This document shows positions 34,641 to 46,500 of a DNA stretch of 64,000 bases, piece after piece. The notes below the pieces were generated by a model. The model was not told the DNA's origin, did no database searches, and saw only the letters and a list, made by a program, of their open reading frames with translations. This DNA is from Sphingobacterium composti (GTDB taxonomy: Bacteria; Bacteroidota; Bacteroidia; Sphingobacteriales; Sphingobacteriaceae). The position numbers were made by a program, and so were the translations under genes. Location of the stretch: assembly GCF_009829075.1 (NCBI RefSeq), contig NZ_WUQZ01000002.1, forward strand, positions 149,959 through 213,958, in the 5' to 3' direction. How positions within the stretch are numbered: the stretch's first letter is position 1; the number at the start of each line of letters is the position of its first letter.

Positions 34641-36005
34641 CTAATATACATCAACAACTTTCATCTTAGGAACTAGAGCTTTCATAATAAACCAAGCCAG
34701 AATATAGGATACAGCACATATACTGAACATAATTGTATACCCAGTGTCAATGTTACCTAAGGCTTCATATTTATCAAATAAATATCCTCCTAACTTCGAC
34801 ATAACCACACCTCCCATTCCTCCAGCCATTCCTCCTATTCCGGTGACTGACGCAACTGTCGTTTTTGGGAACATGTCGGACACAGTGGTAAAAATATTGG
34901 CGGACCAAGCTTGGTGTGCAGACGCTCCAATGCCAATTAAGAGGACTGGTACCCAGAACGAAACCTCTCCAAAAGGCTGTGCTAATAATACTACCAAAGG
35001 AAATAAAGCGATAATCATCATAGCTTTCATTCTACCATCATAGGCATTATAACCCTTATTGATATAATACATTGGAAACCACCCTCCTCCAATACTTCCA
35101 AACATAGTCATACTATACAATACAGTTAAAGGAAGCATAATTTGGGTTCCTGTCATAGCATATTGATCTTTTAGGAATGATGGAAGCCAAAATAGAAAAA
35201 ACCACCATACGCCATCTGTCATAAACTTCCCGATGGCAAATGCCCAAGTTTGTCTAAAACTTAATAATTTGTACCATGAAATTGTAGGTTTTATCTCTTT
35301 CCCACAATCATCTTCAGTTTGAATAACTGTATCACTATTAATGTATTCCAACTCTGCTAGGGACATTCTCCTTTGCTTGGAAGGTTTGTCATAGAATATA
35401 AACCAAAAAATTAGCCAAAGAAAACCTACTACACCTACAAGCCAAAAAGTTGACTGCCATCCCCATTTCATTGCCATCCAAGGAACAGTCAAAGGAGCTA
35501 AAATAGCTCCTACATTAGTACCTGAATTAAAGATACCAGTTGCTAAGGCTCGCTCTTTTTTCGGAAAGTATTCAGCTGTAGTTTTGATAGCTGCAGGAAA
35601 ATTTCCAGACTCTCCAAATCCCAAAAGAATTCGCGATACCATAAAACCAACAACTGACACAGAAAGTCCTGTGATGCCCAAAACACCTAATACTGTTACA
35701 GAAAATTCACCAATTTGAACAGCGTACGCATGTAATATAGCTGCAATAGACCAAATAATAATTGCCCATGCAAATCCCTTTTTTGTTCCTAGTCTATCTA
35801 TAAAACGACCAGCAAATAACATTGCAATTGCATATGAGAATTGAAAAGCTGCAGTAATATTGGCGTAATCCGATTTGCTCCATCCAAATTCCTCTTCAAG
35901 AGTAGGGTGCAATAGACTTAATACTTGTCTGTCCAAATAGTTTATTGTTGTTGCAAAAAATAGCAAGACACATATTGTCCACCTGTACTTTCCAATATTC
36001 CCCAT
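34641..36005 (-). CDS. exuT: MFS transporter of the hexuronate (ExuT-like) family
   Basis: This inner-membrane transporter is 454 aa with about 12 helices. The family start RWTICVLLFFATTINYLDRQVLS is at about 8-30. The MFS loop motif lies at GRFIDRLGTKKG, and LGFGESGNFPAAIKTTAEYFPKKERALATGIFNSG is the ACS-family block typical of ExuT and related acid/H+ symporters. Linkage to uxuA, kdgK and kdgA supports uptake of glucuronate or galacturonate. Its start is 39 bp after the uxuA stop, so they form one operon. Confidence 0.88.
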   Translation of the reverse strand: MGNIGKYRWTICVLLFFATTINYLDRQVLSLLHPTLEEEFGWSKSDYANITAAFQFSYAIAMLFAGRFIDRLGTKKGFAWAIIIWSIAAILHAYAVQIGEFSVTVLGVLGITGLSVSVVGFMVSRILLGFGESGNFPAAIKTTAEYFPKKERALATGIFNSGTNVGAILAPLTVPWMAMKWGWQSTFWLVGVVGFLWLIFWFIFYDKPSKQRRMSLAELEYINSDTVIQTEDDCGKEIKPTISWYKLLSFRQTWAFAIGKFMTDGVWWFFLFWLPSFLKDQYAMTGTQIMLPLTVLYSMTMFGSIGGGWFPMYYINKGYNAYDGRMKAMMIIALFPLVVLLAQPFGEVSFWVPVLLIGIGASAHQAWSANIFTTVSDMFPKTTVASVTGIGGMAGGMGGVVMSKLGGYLFDKYEALGNIDTGYTIMFSICAVSYILAWFIMKALVPKMKVVDVY

Positions 36006-36044
36006 AATTCAAAATTTATAATTTGGTTGTTGTATAATATTAGT

Positions 36045-37211
36045 TTATCTACCCAAGATTCCCAATTCTAATCCTCTCAATTCAGCGAGTCCCCTTAATC
36101 TCCCAATGGCTGAATATCCCGGATTGGTTACTTTTTTTAAATCATCTAACATTTGATGGCCATGATCTGGTCGAAATGGAATAGCTATATCTCTTTTTTG
36201 GTTTTCTTCCAAAATTACACGCATCACACTATACATATCTACATCCCCATTCAAATGATCAGATTCGTAAAAATTACCTACGTCATCTTTCCTTACATTT
36301 CGCAAGTGAGTAAAATAAACCCGCTCTTTAATTAATTCAAAAATGGATAGTAAATCATTATTAGAATTTGCACCTAAAGATCCTGTGCAAAAGCAAAAAC
36401 CGTTAAATGACTTATCAACAGCTTCTAAAATAGTTCTGTAATTCTCCTGATGAGAAACAATTCTTGGTAATCCAAGTATTGGAAATGGAGGATCATCTGG
36501 ATGTATAGCCATTCTGACCCCAACTTCTTCACAAGTATTTGCTATTTCATTCAAAAACCAGATTAAGTTATTTTTCAAACCTTCAGCGCCTATATCTTTA
36601 TAGATATCAATACTATTGATTAAGTCTTGTATTGAAATATCCTTTTCCGAAGGGATTCCCATTAAAATATTCTTGATTAAGACATCTTTATCAGCTTCTG
36701 AAAGATTTACAATTTTATTCTCCACTTCCCTAAGCACAATATCAGAATAATCATTATGCGCATCCATTCTCTTCAGAATATGGATATCAAATAATGCTAA
36801 GTCAGCCCAATTAAAATACAATGCCTTAGATCCATCTTGCATTTGATATTCAAGATTAGTACGTGTCCAATCAAGCACAGGCATGAAATTATAGCAAACA
36901 GTAAAAATTCCACATTCAGCCAAATTTCGAAGTGTTTGTTTGTAATTCTCAATATAGTTTATAGCATTATTGGATTTCGTTTTTATAGCTTCGTGTACTG
37001 GGACTGATTCTACGACAGACCATACCAAGCCTGCGGATTCAATTTGGTTCTTTCTTTTCAAAATATCTGCTATCGGCCAGATTTCACCATGAGGTATATA
37101 GTGTAGTGCTGAAACGATACCTGTAGCTCCAGCTTGCTTTACATCCGACAGACTTACTGGATCATCTGGGCCATACCACCGCCAGCATTGTTCTAATCTT
37201 TTTTGTGTCAT
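36045..37211 (-). CDS. uxuA: Mannonate dehydratase
   Basis: UxuA dehydrates D-mannonate to 2-keto-3-deoxygluconate in glucuronate breakdown. The 388-aa length is usual. The start EQCWRWYGPDDPVSLSDVKQAGATGIVSALHYIP is the conserved N-terminal block. Metal-binding residues appear in RMAIHPDDPPFPILGLPRIVS, in FCFCTGSLG and in FRPDHGHQML. It is first in the minus-strand operon with exuT, divergent from kdgK. The preceding steps (uronate isomerase UxaC and fructuronate reductase UxuB) are not in the window. Confidence 0.96.
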   Translation of the reverse strand: MTQKRLEQCWRWYGPDDPVSLSDVKQAGATGIVSALHYIPHGEIWPIADILKRKNQIESAGLVWSVVESVPVHEAIKTKSNNAINYIENYKQTLRNLAECGIFTVCYNFMPVLDWTRTNLEYQMQDGSKALYFNWADLALFDIHILKRMDAHNDYSDIVLREVENKIVNLSEADKDVLIKNILMGIPSEKDISIQDLINSIDIYKDIGAEGLKNNLIWFLNEIANTCEEVGVRMAIHPDDPPFPILGLPRIVSHQENYRTILEAVDKSFNGFCFCTGSLGANSNNDLLSIFELIKERVYFTHLRNVRKDDVGNFYESDHLNGDVDMYSVMRVILEENQKRDIAIPFRPDHGHQMLDDLKKVTNPGYSAIGRLRGLAELRGLELGILGR

Positions 37212-37324
37212 TAAATTTTAATCTACTAATACTATCCTCAATACTTTTTGTTTAAAAAGTTGTGATCGTGAACGAAAGATGTGAGGTAATGTGGTTTATA
37301 ATTATCATAAAGGTGCTAATATCC

Positions 37325-37429
37325 ATGTATAATAAAAAACAATTAAAAGCATTTTTTTACGATAACGATTTCGCAGAATTAGACTTACCCGATTTAGATT
37401 ATTTTACAAAGTATTCGTATTTTGGATAA
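37325..37429 (+). CDS. Possible 34-aa leader peptide before kdgK
   Basis: A 34-codon ORF from ATG 37325 to TAA 37429 begins MYNKKQLKAFFYDNDF and is rich in Phe, Tyr, Asp and Leu, with repeated LDLPDLDYF. It ends 15 bp before the kdgK ATG. It could be a small protein, a leader peptide or chance. No family is recognised. Confidence 0.3.
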   Translation: MYNKKQLKAFFYDNDFAELDLPDLDYFTKYSYFG

Positions 37430-37444
37430 TTATGAGAGCATATT

Positions 37445-38446
37445 ATGAATAAACCTAATAATAGAGTGCTATGTTTTGGGGAGTTATTAATCCGTTTACA
37501 ATCGTCCGCTAATTCACTTTTTACTGCTAACGATAATAAGGTAAAAATTTATCCTGGAGGTTCTGAAGCAAATGTAGCTGTTACTCTTGCTAAGCTAGGT
37601 GTACCCACATCATATTTTACTGTATTACCAAAAAATCAACTTACCGAAGAAATAGAAAATATTATAGTAGAAAATCAAGTTAATATTTCTAAAATATTAC
37701 ATGCGGGTGATCGCATAGGAACATATTATTTACTATCAGCGAATGGGTTGACAAATGGAGAAGTTATTTATGATCGAAAATATTCTTCTTTTAGTCATTT
37801 AACTGTGAAAAGTACAGATTGGGATAGTATCTATGATGGAATTGAGTGGTTACATTTTAGTGCGATAACACCAGCATTAAGTGAAAATTTAGCAGAATTG
37901 ACAGAACTCGCTTTAGATGAAGCGTTGAAAAGAAATATTACAATTTCTGTAGATTTAAATTACAGAAGTAAATTATGGCAATATGGAAAAAAACCTATTG
38001 AAATCATGCCCAAATTAGTTCGATATGCTGATATAATAATGGGTAATATTTGGGCAGCTCATAAAATGTTAGGCACTAGTATTGAACTTTCTTTAGACCG
38101 AAATACTGCGAAAGAAGAATATGTACAGTATGCAAATAAAGTTGCCATTGAGCTTATGGCTAAATTTCCAAAAGCAAAGCATATTGCAAACACATTCCGA
38201 TTCATGGATACCTCTCACCATAATCTATTTTATGGAACATATCATACTCCTAATTTGAATGTGTTTTCAGAAACAAAAGAAACTTTTAAAGTCGTAGACC
38301 GTATTGGAAGTGGAGATGCTTTTATGGGAGGCTTAATTTATGCAATAATAAGAAACTTATCTCCACAAGAAATTATTGAGACAGCGACTTCGGCAGGTTT
38401 TGAAAAACTATTTGTAGAAGGTGATTTTGGAAATGGTAAGATATAA
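37445..38446 (+). CDS. kdgK: 2-keto-3-deoxygluconate kinase (PfkB family)
   Basis: KdgK phosphorylates 2-keto-3-deoxygluconate to KDPG using ATP. The 333-aa protein has PfkB signatures: GGSEANVAVTLAKLG at about 39-53 near the N-terminus, and the catalytic block DRIGSGDAFMGGLIYA with general base Asp291. GELLIRL at the start is typical of sugar-acid kinases. kdgA follows 3 bp after its stop. Together with UxuA they convert mannonate to pyruvate and glyceraldehyde 3-phosphate. Confidence 0.93.
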   Translation: MNKPNNRVLCFGELLIRLQSSANSLFTANDNKVKIYPGGSEANVAVTLAKLGVPTSYFTVLPKNQLTEEIENIIVENQVNISKILHAGDRIGTYYLLSANGLTNGEVIYDRKYSSFSHLTVKSTDWDSIYDGIEWLHFSAITPALSENLAELTELALDEALKRNITISVDLNYRSKLWQYGKKPIEIMPKLVRYADIIMGNIWAAHKMLGTSIELSLDRNTAKEEYVQYANKVAIELMAKFPKAKHIANTFRFMDTSHHNLFYGTYHTPNLNVFSETKETFKVVDRIGSGDAFMGGLIYAIIRNLSPQEIIETATSAGFEKLFVEGDFGNGKI

Positions 38447-38449
38447 AAT

Positions 38450-39085
38450 ATGAATGTAATTGAAACTATAAAAGAATTTCCCATCATACCAGTATATTAT
38501 AAGGACGATGTAGACGAATGTATAGATACATTAACACATTGTTACCAAGGTGGAATTCGAGTATTTGAATTTGTGAATCGCGGAGATAAAGCTTTAGAAA
38601 ATTTTAAAGCTTTATTGACATACAAGAATGAACATTTTATCGATCTTAAACTAGGTATCGGAACAATTAAAACAATTCAACAAGCAAAAGAATTTGTAGA
38701 TGCAGGAGCAGAATTCCTTGTAAGTCCAATTATAAAATCAGAAATTGCGTCTTTAGCGAAAGAATATGGTTTAGAATGGATACCCGGATGTATGACACCT
38801 ACAGAAATCGCTTTAGCAGAAGAACTGGGAGTGAAATTAGTAAAGCTATTTCCTGGCGAAACATTAGGTACCAGTTTTTTAAAATCAATAAAACCCTTAT
38901 TTCCCAATTTAAAATTTATGCCGACAGGAGGAGTAGATATTACAGAAGAAAGCATTAAATCTTGGAAAAATGCTGGTGTCTATTCCGTTGGTTTGGGGTC
39001 TAAATTATTTTTGGAACCAACAAATTCTTATAATGATAATTGGTTGGTAGAACGATGCAGCAAATTACTTGAATGGGCTAAATAA
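38450..39085 (+). CDS. kdgA: 2-keto-3-deoxy-6-phosphogluconate aldolase
   Basis: This class I aldolase (also called eda) splits KDPG into pyruvate and glyceraldehyde 3-phosphate. The 211-aa protein has the family order: IPVYYKDD, GIRVFEFVNRGDKALENF with the catalytic Glu region, LGIGTIKT, FLVSPIIKSE, WIPGCMTPTE, the Schiff-base Lys132 in KLVKLFPGE, and FMPTGGVDI. The enzyme may also act on 4-hydroxy-2-oxoglutarate. It ends in a hairpin shared with the convergent rpoC. Confidence 0.94.
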   Translation: MNVIETIKEFPIIPVYYKDDVDECIDTLTHCYQGGIRVFEFVNRGDKALENFKALLTYKNEHFIDLKLGIGTIKTIQQAKEFVDAGAEFLVSPIIKSEIASLAKEYGLEWIPGCMTPTEIALAEELGVKLVKLFPGETLGTSFLKSIKPLFPNLKFMPTGGVDITEESIKSWKNAGVYSVGLGSKLFLEPTNSYNDNWLVERCSKLLEWAK

Positions 39086-39101
39086 TTGCGATTTAGATAT
39101 A

Positions 39102-39144
39102 AAATACGTAAGGCTTTCCAAAATTTGGAAAGCCTTACGTATTT
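39102..39144. terminator. Bidirectional terminator between kdgA and rpoC
   Basis: A 43-nt palindrome centred at 39123 has 21-bp perfect arms containing ACGTAAGGCTTTCC. It has a T tail on the plus side and terminates rpoC on the minus strand as well. Confidence 0.88.
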
Positions 39145-39159
39145 ATCATGAGAAGAAGA

Positions 39160-42100
39160 TTAATCTTCTTCTTTCGAAGCTAATAATTGATCATACTCTT
39201 CACGAGAACCAACAATAATATTGCTGTACGAACGTAAACCAGTACCTGATGGAATCAAGTGACCAACAATTACGTTTTCTTTCAATCCTAATAAGTTATC
39301 ACGTTTACCTGCGATAGCTGCCTCATTCAATACTTTAGTAGTTTCTTGGAAAGAAGCAGCTGAGATGAATGATTTAGTACCTAACGAAGCTCTTGTAATA
39401 CCTTGTAGCATTGGACTTGATGTAGCAGGAACAGCATCACGAACTTGAACCAATTTCAAATCTTGACGTTTCAAGTTAGAATTTTCTTCACGCAAAGCAC
39501 GTAAAGTAACAATCTGACCTGGACGTAATTTGTTTGAATCACCAGCATCTACAACTACTTTCTTATCAAATAATGAATCATTTTCCTCCATAAAATCCCA
39601 TTTGTTTACTGCTTCTTTTTCTAAGAAACGAGTATCTCCTGGATCTTCGATGTGAACTTTTTGCATCATTTGGTGAACGATAGTTTCGAAGTGCTTGTCG
39701 TTAATTTTTACACCTTGAAGACGGTATACCTCTTGAATACCATTAACGATATATTCTTGTACTGCAGCAGGACCTTTGATATTCAAGATATCACCAGGAG
39801 CTATCTGACCATCTGACAATGGCATACCCGCTTTGATAAAGTCATTATCCTGTACTAAGATGTGTTTCGAAAGTGGAACTAAGTATTTTTTAATTTGACC
39901 ATCACGAGATTCGATAGAAACCTCACGATTACCACGTTTTACACCACCTAAAGTTACTACACCATCAATCTCTGTTACAACAGCTGGATTTGAAGGGTTA
40001 CGTGCTTCGAATAATTCCGTTACACGAGGAAGACCACCTGTAATATCTCGTGTCTTACCTGTAGAACGAGGAATCTTAACTAAGATAGCACCTTCTTTTA
40101 CTTTCTGACCATCTGATACTGAAACGTGAGCTCCAACAGGAATGTTGTATGAACGAATTACTTCACCTTTGTTATCAAGAACTTTGATAGTAGGGTTTTT
40201 CGTTTTATCACGAGTTTCGATAATTACTTTCTCCTTGTGACCAGTTTGCTCATCTGACTCCTCACGGAAAGTAACACCTTCGATGATCGCATCAAATTCA
40301 ACCTTACCAGCAAATTCAGAAATAATTACCGCGTTATATGGATCCCAATCAACAAGTTTTGCACCTTTTTCAACCTTCTCTCCTTCTTTCACGAATAAAT
40401 TCGATCCATAAGGGATAATTTGTTGGTAAAGAACTTTACCATTGTTAACGATTTTGATCTCACCCGAACGACCTAATACAATTTGGTATGGTCCTTCTTC
40501 ACCTTCCTTTTCTACTGTACGTACGTTTTCGAATTCGATTGTACCTTCGTATTTAGCAATAATCGCTGAATCAGAAGCAATGTTAGAAGCTGTACCACCC
40601 ACGTGGAACGTACGAAGTGTTAACTGAGTACCTGGCTCACCAATTGATTGAGCTGCAATTACACCGACAGCTTCACCTAATTGAACACGTTTACCAGAAG
40701 CTAAGTTACGGCCGTAACAACATGCACATACACCGCGTTTAGACTCACACGTCAATACAGAGCGAATTTCTAAACCTTCGATACCTGCTGCATCGATAGC
40801 CTCAGCCACTTCTTCAGTGATATCATCGTTTGCTGCTACGATTAATTCGTTAGTCTCTGGATGGTACACATCATTCAATGGTGTACGACCTAAGATACGA
40901 TCGTATAATGGCTCAACGATATCATCATTGTCTTTTAATGCCGTTGTATAAATACCTCTTAAACCTCCACAGTCAAAATCAACTACGATCATGTCTTGTG
41001 CTACGTCATGTAAACGACGAGTCAAGTAACCAGCATCTGCCGTTTTCAAGGCTGTATCGGCAAGACCCTTACGCGCACCGTGAGTAGAGATAAAGTATTC
41101 TAATACCGAAAGACCTTCTTTGAAGTTTGACAAAATCGGGTTTTCGATAATTTCACCACCAGAAGAACCTGATTTTTGAGGCTTAGCCATCAAACCACGC
41201 ATACCTGCCAACTGACGAATCTGCTCTTTCGAACCACGCGCTCCTGAATCCAACATCATATATACAGAGTTGAAACCTTGATTATCATTCGAAAGAATAT
41301 CCATCACGTGTGCAGTCAACTTATTGTTGATACGTGTCCAAATATCGATAATTTGATTGTAACGCTCGTTGTTTGTAATGAAACCCATATTATAGTTATT
41401 CATTACATCTTCTACCTCAGCAGTAGCTTGAGCAATTAATTCAGTTTTAGCCGCAGGAATTTGAACGTCTTGTAAGTTGAACGATAGACCTCCTTTGAAT
41501 GCTGTTTGGAAACCTAATTCCTTCATATCATCCAAGAATTGAGCTGCACGAGCCATACCTGTATTCTTCACGATATCACCGATTACATTACGTAATGATT
41601 TTTTCGTCAAGATTTCGTTGATAAAACCAACTTCTTCAGGAACAATTTGGTTGAAAATTACACGACCTACAGTAGTTTCGATAATTTTTTGAACCAACTC
41701 GCCATTTTCGTTCAAATCTTTTGCTCTTACCTTAATCCAAGAGTGAAGATCTACTTGCTTTTCATTTAAGGCAATAATTACCTCTTCTGGAGAATAGAAA
41801 GTACTTCCCTCCCCTTTCATCTTACGATTTTCATCAGATTTACGGCCTTTAGTAATATAATAAAGACCTAATACCATATCTTGAGATGGTACTGTAACTG
41901 GAGAACCGTTTGCAGGGTTAAGGATATTGTGTGCTGCCAACATTAAGATTTGGGCTTCCAAAATTGCAGCATTACCTAATGGTAAGTGAACCGCCATCTG
42001 GTCACCATCAAAATCGGCGTTGAACGCTGTACACACTAATGGGTGTAATTGAATCGCTTTACCTTCTACTAATGTAGGTTGGAAAGCTTGAATACCCAAA

Positions 42101-43434
42101 CGGTGAAGCGTAGGCGCACGGTTAAGTAACACTGGGTGTCCTTTTAATACATTCTCCAGGATATCCCATACGATAGGATCTTTACGATCCACGATTTTCT
42201 TAGCCGATTTTACAGTTTTTACAACACCACGTTCGATCATCTTACGAATGATGAATGGTTTGTAAAGCTCTGCAGCCATATCTTTTGGAAGACCACACTC
42301 GTGCAATTTCAAGTGAGGACCTACGACAATTACCGAACGAGCAGAGTAATCCACACGTTTACCTAATAAGTTTTGACGGAAACGACCTTGTTTACCCTTC
42401 AAAATATCAGATAAAGATTTCAACGCACGGTTACCTTCTGTTTTCACAGCGTTAACTTTACGTGAGTTATCAAATAACGAATCAACAGCCTCTTGAAGCA
42501 TACGTTTTTCGTTACGTAAGATTACCTCTGGTGCTTTGATCTCGATCAAACGTTTCAAACGGTTGTTACGGATAATCACACGACGGTATAAGTCATTCAA
42601 ATCCGAAGTAGCAAAACGACCACCATCTAAAGGAACTAATGGACGTAACTCTGGTGGAATAATAGGAACGATTTTTACGATCATCCATTCTGGACGATTT
42701 TCGATACGGTCTCTAGAACCACGGAAAGCTTCCACAACGTGAAGACGCTTTAAAGCCTCATTTTTACGTTGTTGAGAAGTCTCATTAGCAGCTTGGTGAC
42801 GCAAATCGTATGACAATTGATCTAAATCAATACGTTTTAACAATTCTTCTAACGCCTCAGCACCCATTTTTGCAACGAATTTTTGAGGATCGTTATCGTC
42901 TAAGTATTGGTTTTCTTTTGGTAAAGTATCTAAGATATCTAAATACTCTTCTTCTGTCAAGAAATCCATGTAAGAAATACCATCATCTTCTTTAATACCC
43001 GCTTGGATAACTACGTATCTCTCGTAGTAGATGATCATATCTAATTTCTTAGTAGGAAGACCTAATAAGTAACCAATTTTATTAGGAAGAGAACGGAAGT
43101 ACCAAATGTGCGCAACAGGAACTACTAATGCGATGTGTCCCATACGCTCACGACGTACTTTTTTCTCCGTAACTTCAACACCACAACGATCACATACGAT
43201 ACCTTTGTAACGGATACGTTTGTATTTACCACAGTGACATTCGTAATCCTTTACAGGACCGAAAATACGCTCACAGAATAAACCGTCACGCTCTGGTTTG
43301 TAAGTACGATAGTTAATCGTTTCTGGTTTAGTAACCTCACCACTTGAACGCTCCAAAATAGTTTCTGGAGAAGCTAAGCTAATCGTGATTGAAGTAAAGT
43401 TACTTTTAATTTTATTATCTTTTTTGTAAGACAT
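39160..43434 (-). CDS. rpoC: DNA-directed RNA polymerase subunit beta'
   Basis: This is the catalytic large subunit of RNA polymerase, 1424 aa. The N-terminal zinc ribbon has Cys66, Cys68, Cys81 and Cys84 (YECHCGKYK...CDRCGV). The active-site NADFDGDQM that holds the catalytic magnesium is at about 470-480. The later [29 protein letters not shown] is the bridge/trigger region, and [20 protein letters not shown] is also present. The acidic end [16 protein letters not shown] is short. It is the last gene of the cluster, 72 bp after rpoB with a hairpin between. Confidence 0.99.
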   Translation of the reverse strand: MSYKKDNKIKSNFTSITISLASPETILERSSGEVTKPETINYRTYKPERDGLFCERIFGPVKDYECHCGKYKRIRYKGIVCDRCGVEVTEKKVRRERMGHIALVVPVAHIWYFRSLPNKIGYLLGLPTKKLDMIIYYERYVVIQAGIKEDDGISYMDFLTEEEYLDILDTLPKENQYLDDNDPQKFVAKMGAEALEELLKRIDLDQLSYDLRHQAANETSQQRKNEALKRLHVVEAFRGSRDRIENRPEWMIVKIVPIIPPELRPLVPLDGGRFATSDLNDLYRRVIIRNNRLKRLIEIKAPEVILRNEKRMLQEAVDSLFDNSRKVNAVKTEGNRALKSLSDILKGKQGRFRQNLLGKRVDYSARSVIVVGPHLKLHECGLPKDMAAELYKPFIIRKMIERGVVKTVKSAKKIVDRKDPIVWDILENVLKGHPVLLNRAPTLHRLGIQAFQPTLVEGKAIQLHPLVCTAFNADFDGDQMAVHLPLGNAAILEAQILMLAAHNILNPANGSPVTVPSQDMVLGLYYITKGRKSDENRKMKGEGSTFYSPEEVIIALNEKQVDLHSWIKVRAKDLNENGELVQKIIETTVGRVIFNQIVPEEVGFINEILTKKSLRNVIGDIVKNTGMARAAQFLDDMKELGFQTAFKGGLSFNLQDVQIPAAKTELIAQATAEVEDVMNNYNMGFITNNERYNQIIDIWTRINNKLTAHVMDILSNDNQGFNSVYMMLDSGARGSKEQIRQLAGMRGLMAKPQKSGSSGGEIIENPILSNFKEGLSVLEYFISTHGARKGLADTALKTADAGYLTRRLHDVAQDMIVVDFDCGGLRGIYTTALKDNDDIVEPLYDRILGRTPLNDVYHPETNELIVAANDDITEEVAEAIDAAGIEGLEIRSVLTCESKRGVCACCYGRNLASGKRVQLGEAVGVIAAQSIGEPGTQLTLRTFHVGGTASNIASDSAIIAKYEGTIEFENVRTVEKEGEEGPYQIVLGRSGEIKIVNNGKVLYQQIIPYGSNLFVKEGEKVEKGAKLVDWDPYNAVIISEFAGKVEFDAIIEGVTFREESDEQTGHKEKVIIETRDKTKNPTIKVLDNKGEVIRSYNIPVGAHVSVSDGQKVKEGAILVKIPRSTGKTRDITGGLPRVTELFEARNPSNPAVVTEIDGVVTLGGVKRGNREVSIESRDGQIKKYLVPLSKHILVQDNDFIKAGMPLSDGQIAPGDILNIKGPAAVQEYIVNGIQEVYRLQGVKINDKHFETIVHQMMQKVHIEDPGDTRFLEKEAVNKWDFMEENDSLFDKKVVVDAGDSNKLRPGQIVTLRALREENSNLKRQDLKLVQVRDAVPATSSPMLQGITRASLGTKSFISAASFQETTKVLNEAAIAGKRDNLLGLKENVIVGHLIPSGTGLRSYSNIIVGSREEYDQLLASKEED

Positions 43435-43463
43435 ACGTTGTATAACTTAAAGATGTATGTTAG

Positions 43464-43492
43464 AGCATAAGAGGCTCAACACCTCTTATGCT
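43464..43492 (-). other. Hairpin between rpoB and rpoC
   Basis: Arms 43464-43474 and 43482-43492 form a perfect 11-bp stem with a 7-nt loop in the rpoB-rpoC gap. No T run follows on the minus strand, so it is more likely an RNA processing or stability element than a terminator. Confidence 0.6.
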
Positions 43493-43506
43493 TGAATTTT
43501 ACTTGA

Positions 43507-46500
43507 TTAATCTAATGTGATATCTAAACCTAAACCACGCAACTCGTGTACTAATACATTGAATGATTCAGGGACAGATGGAGTTGGTAAGTTGTTACCT
43601 TTTACGATAGCTTCGTAAGTTTTAGCACGACCTACAACATCATCCGATTTCACAGTTAAGATCTCTTGTAAGATGTTAGATGCACCGAATGCCTCAAGCG
43701 CCCAAACCTCCATCTCACCAAAACGTTGTCCACCGAATTGAGCTTTACCACCCAATGGTTGTTGTGTAATCAACGAGTAAGGTCCGATAGAACGAGCGTG
43801 CATTTTGTCATCAACCATGTGACCTAATTTCAACATGTAGATAACACCCACAGTAGTTGGTTGATCGAAACGATCACCAGTCAAACCGTTGTACAAATAT
43901 GTACGACCTGATTTAGGTAATCCTGCTTTCTCTACCCACTCTTCTACTTGATCCATTTCAGCACCATCGAAGATTGGAGTAGCGAACTTCACGCCTAATT
44001 TTTGACCAGCCCATCCAAGAACTGTCTCATAAATCTGACCTAAGTTCATACGAGAAGGTACACCTAGAGGGTTCAATACAATATCTACTGGAGTACCGTC
44101 TTCTAAGAAAGGCATATCTTCATCACGAACAATACGTGCTACGATACCCTTGTTACCGTGACGACCAGCCATCTTATCACCCACTTTCAACTTACGCTTC
44201 TTAGCAACATAAACTTTAGCCATCTGAACAATTCCAGAAGGAAGCTCATCACCTACAGAAACTGCAAATTTATCACGTTTGAAAGCACCTAACTCTTCAT
44301 TCAATTTGATATTGTAGTGGTGAAGTGTCAACTTAATCAACTCATTTTTATCTTCGTCAGTAGTCCATCCAAACGGATTAATGTTCGCATAGTCTAAATC
44401 TGTTAAGATTTTTTGAGTGAATTTAGCACCTTTAGCCACTAACAACTCTTTGTATACATTATAAACGCCTTGGCTTGTTTTACCATTCACGATAGTGAAT
44501 AATTTTTCTACCAAACGCTCCTTTAATACTCTTAAGTTTTTCTCATGAGCTACTTCTAATTTCTCTAAAGCTTTTCTTTCAACTTCTTTAGACATTTTCT
44601 TCGCACGAGAGAATAATTTAGTATCAATCACTACACCTTTGATTGAAGGAGGAGTTTTTAAAGAAGCATCTTTTACGTCACCAGCTTTGTCACCAAAGAT
44701 CGCGCGTAATAATTTCTCTTCTGGTGAAGGATCTGATTCTCCTTTTGGCGTAATTTTACCAATCAAGATATCACCTTCGCCAACCTCTGCACCTACACGG
44801 ATAATACCGTTTTCATCTAAGTCTTTAGTAGCCTCTTCAGAAACGTTAGGGATATCAGCCGTTAATTCCTCTTCTCCACGTTTTGTATCACGTACTTCCA
44901 ATTCAAACTCTTCGATATGAAGTGAAGTGAAAATATCTTGAGATACTACCCTCTCAGAAATTACAATCGCATCCTCAAAGTTATATCCTTGCCAAGGCAT
45001 GAAGGCTACTTTTAAGTTACGACCTAATGCTAACTCACCATTTTCAGTTGCATAACCTTCACACAACACTTGACCTTTAGTCACTTTTTGACCCTTCTTA
45101 ACGATTGGCTTTAAGTTGATACAAGTATTTTGGTTGGTTTTCTTGAACTTGATTAATTTATATGTTTTGATATCATCGTCAAAATTAACTAAACGATCAT
45201 CATCAGTACGCTCGTAACGAATTTTGATTTCTTCCGCATCAACGTATTCAACAACACCATTTCCTTCAGCATTGATCAATGTTCGAGAATCTGAGGCCAC
45301 ACGACCCTCTAATCCTGTACCTACAATAGGAGCTTGAGGACGCAACAATGGTACAGCTTGACGCTGCATGTTCGATCCCATCAACGCACGGTTAGCATCA
45401 TCATGCTCTAAGAATGGAATCAATGAAGCCGCGATTGATGTAATTTGGTTAGGAGCAACGTCCATGTAATCCAATTTCTCAGGTTCGATAATTGGGAAGT
45501 CACCTTCGTATCTTGCTTTTACTTTTGGATCCTCAAAGTTACCTTTATCGTCATAATAAGCATTCGCTTGTGCTATTGTTTTACCATCCTCATCTTCAGC
45601 TGATAAATATACCACAGGCTCATCCACTACTACTTTACCGTCTCTTACTTTACGATAAGGAGTTTCGATAAAACCTAAGTTGTTAATCTTAGCATGAACA
45701 GATAATGATGAAATCAAACCAATATTTGGTCCCTCTGGAGTCTCGATAGTACACAAACGACCGTAGTGCGTATAGTGAACGTCACGAACCTCGAAACCAG
45801 CACGCTCACGTGAAAGACCACCAGGACCTAATGCTGATAGACGACGTTTGTGCGTAATCTCAGCTAATGGGTTTGTTTGGTCCATGAACTGAGAAAGCTG
45901 ATTCGTACCGAAGAACGAATTAATTACCGAAGACAATGTACGAGCATTGATCAAATCAGTAGGTGTAAATACTTCGTTGTCACGAATGTTCATACGCTCA
46001 CGTATAGTACGTGCCATACGAGCCAAACCAACACCGAACTGTGCGTACAATTGCTCACCAACAGTACGTACACGACGATTTGACAAGTGGTCAATATCAT
46101 CCACTTCAGCTTTAGAATTGATCAAGTTGATCAAATACTTCACAATAGCGATGATATCTTGACGAGTCAAGACTTTAGTTTCAGGATCAGTATCTAACTT
46201 CAACTTACGATTGATACGGTAACGACCAACATCACCTAAATCATAACGTTTGTCTGAGAAGAATAAACGATCGATGATACCACGTGCAGTTTCCTCATCA
46301 GGTGGTTCAGCATTACGTAATTGACGATAGATATGTTCTACCGCTTCCTTCTCTGAGTTAGAAGTATCCTTTTGTAAAGTGTTATATATAATTGAATAAT
46401 CTGCATTGTTTGCCTCATCTTCTTTTGCTAAGATAATAGACTTAACACCAGCCTCGATGATCAAATCAATGTGATCTTCTTCTAGTACAGTTTCACGTTC

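Noticed and set aside
34744..35043. 99-codon plus-strand frame opposite exuT
   Set aside because: It is a shadow of the transporter's membrane-helix codons.
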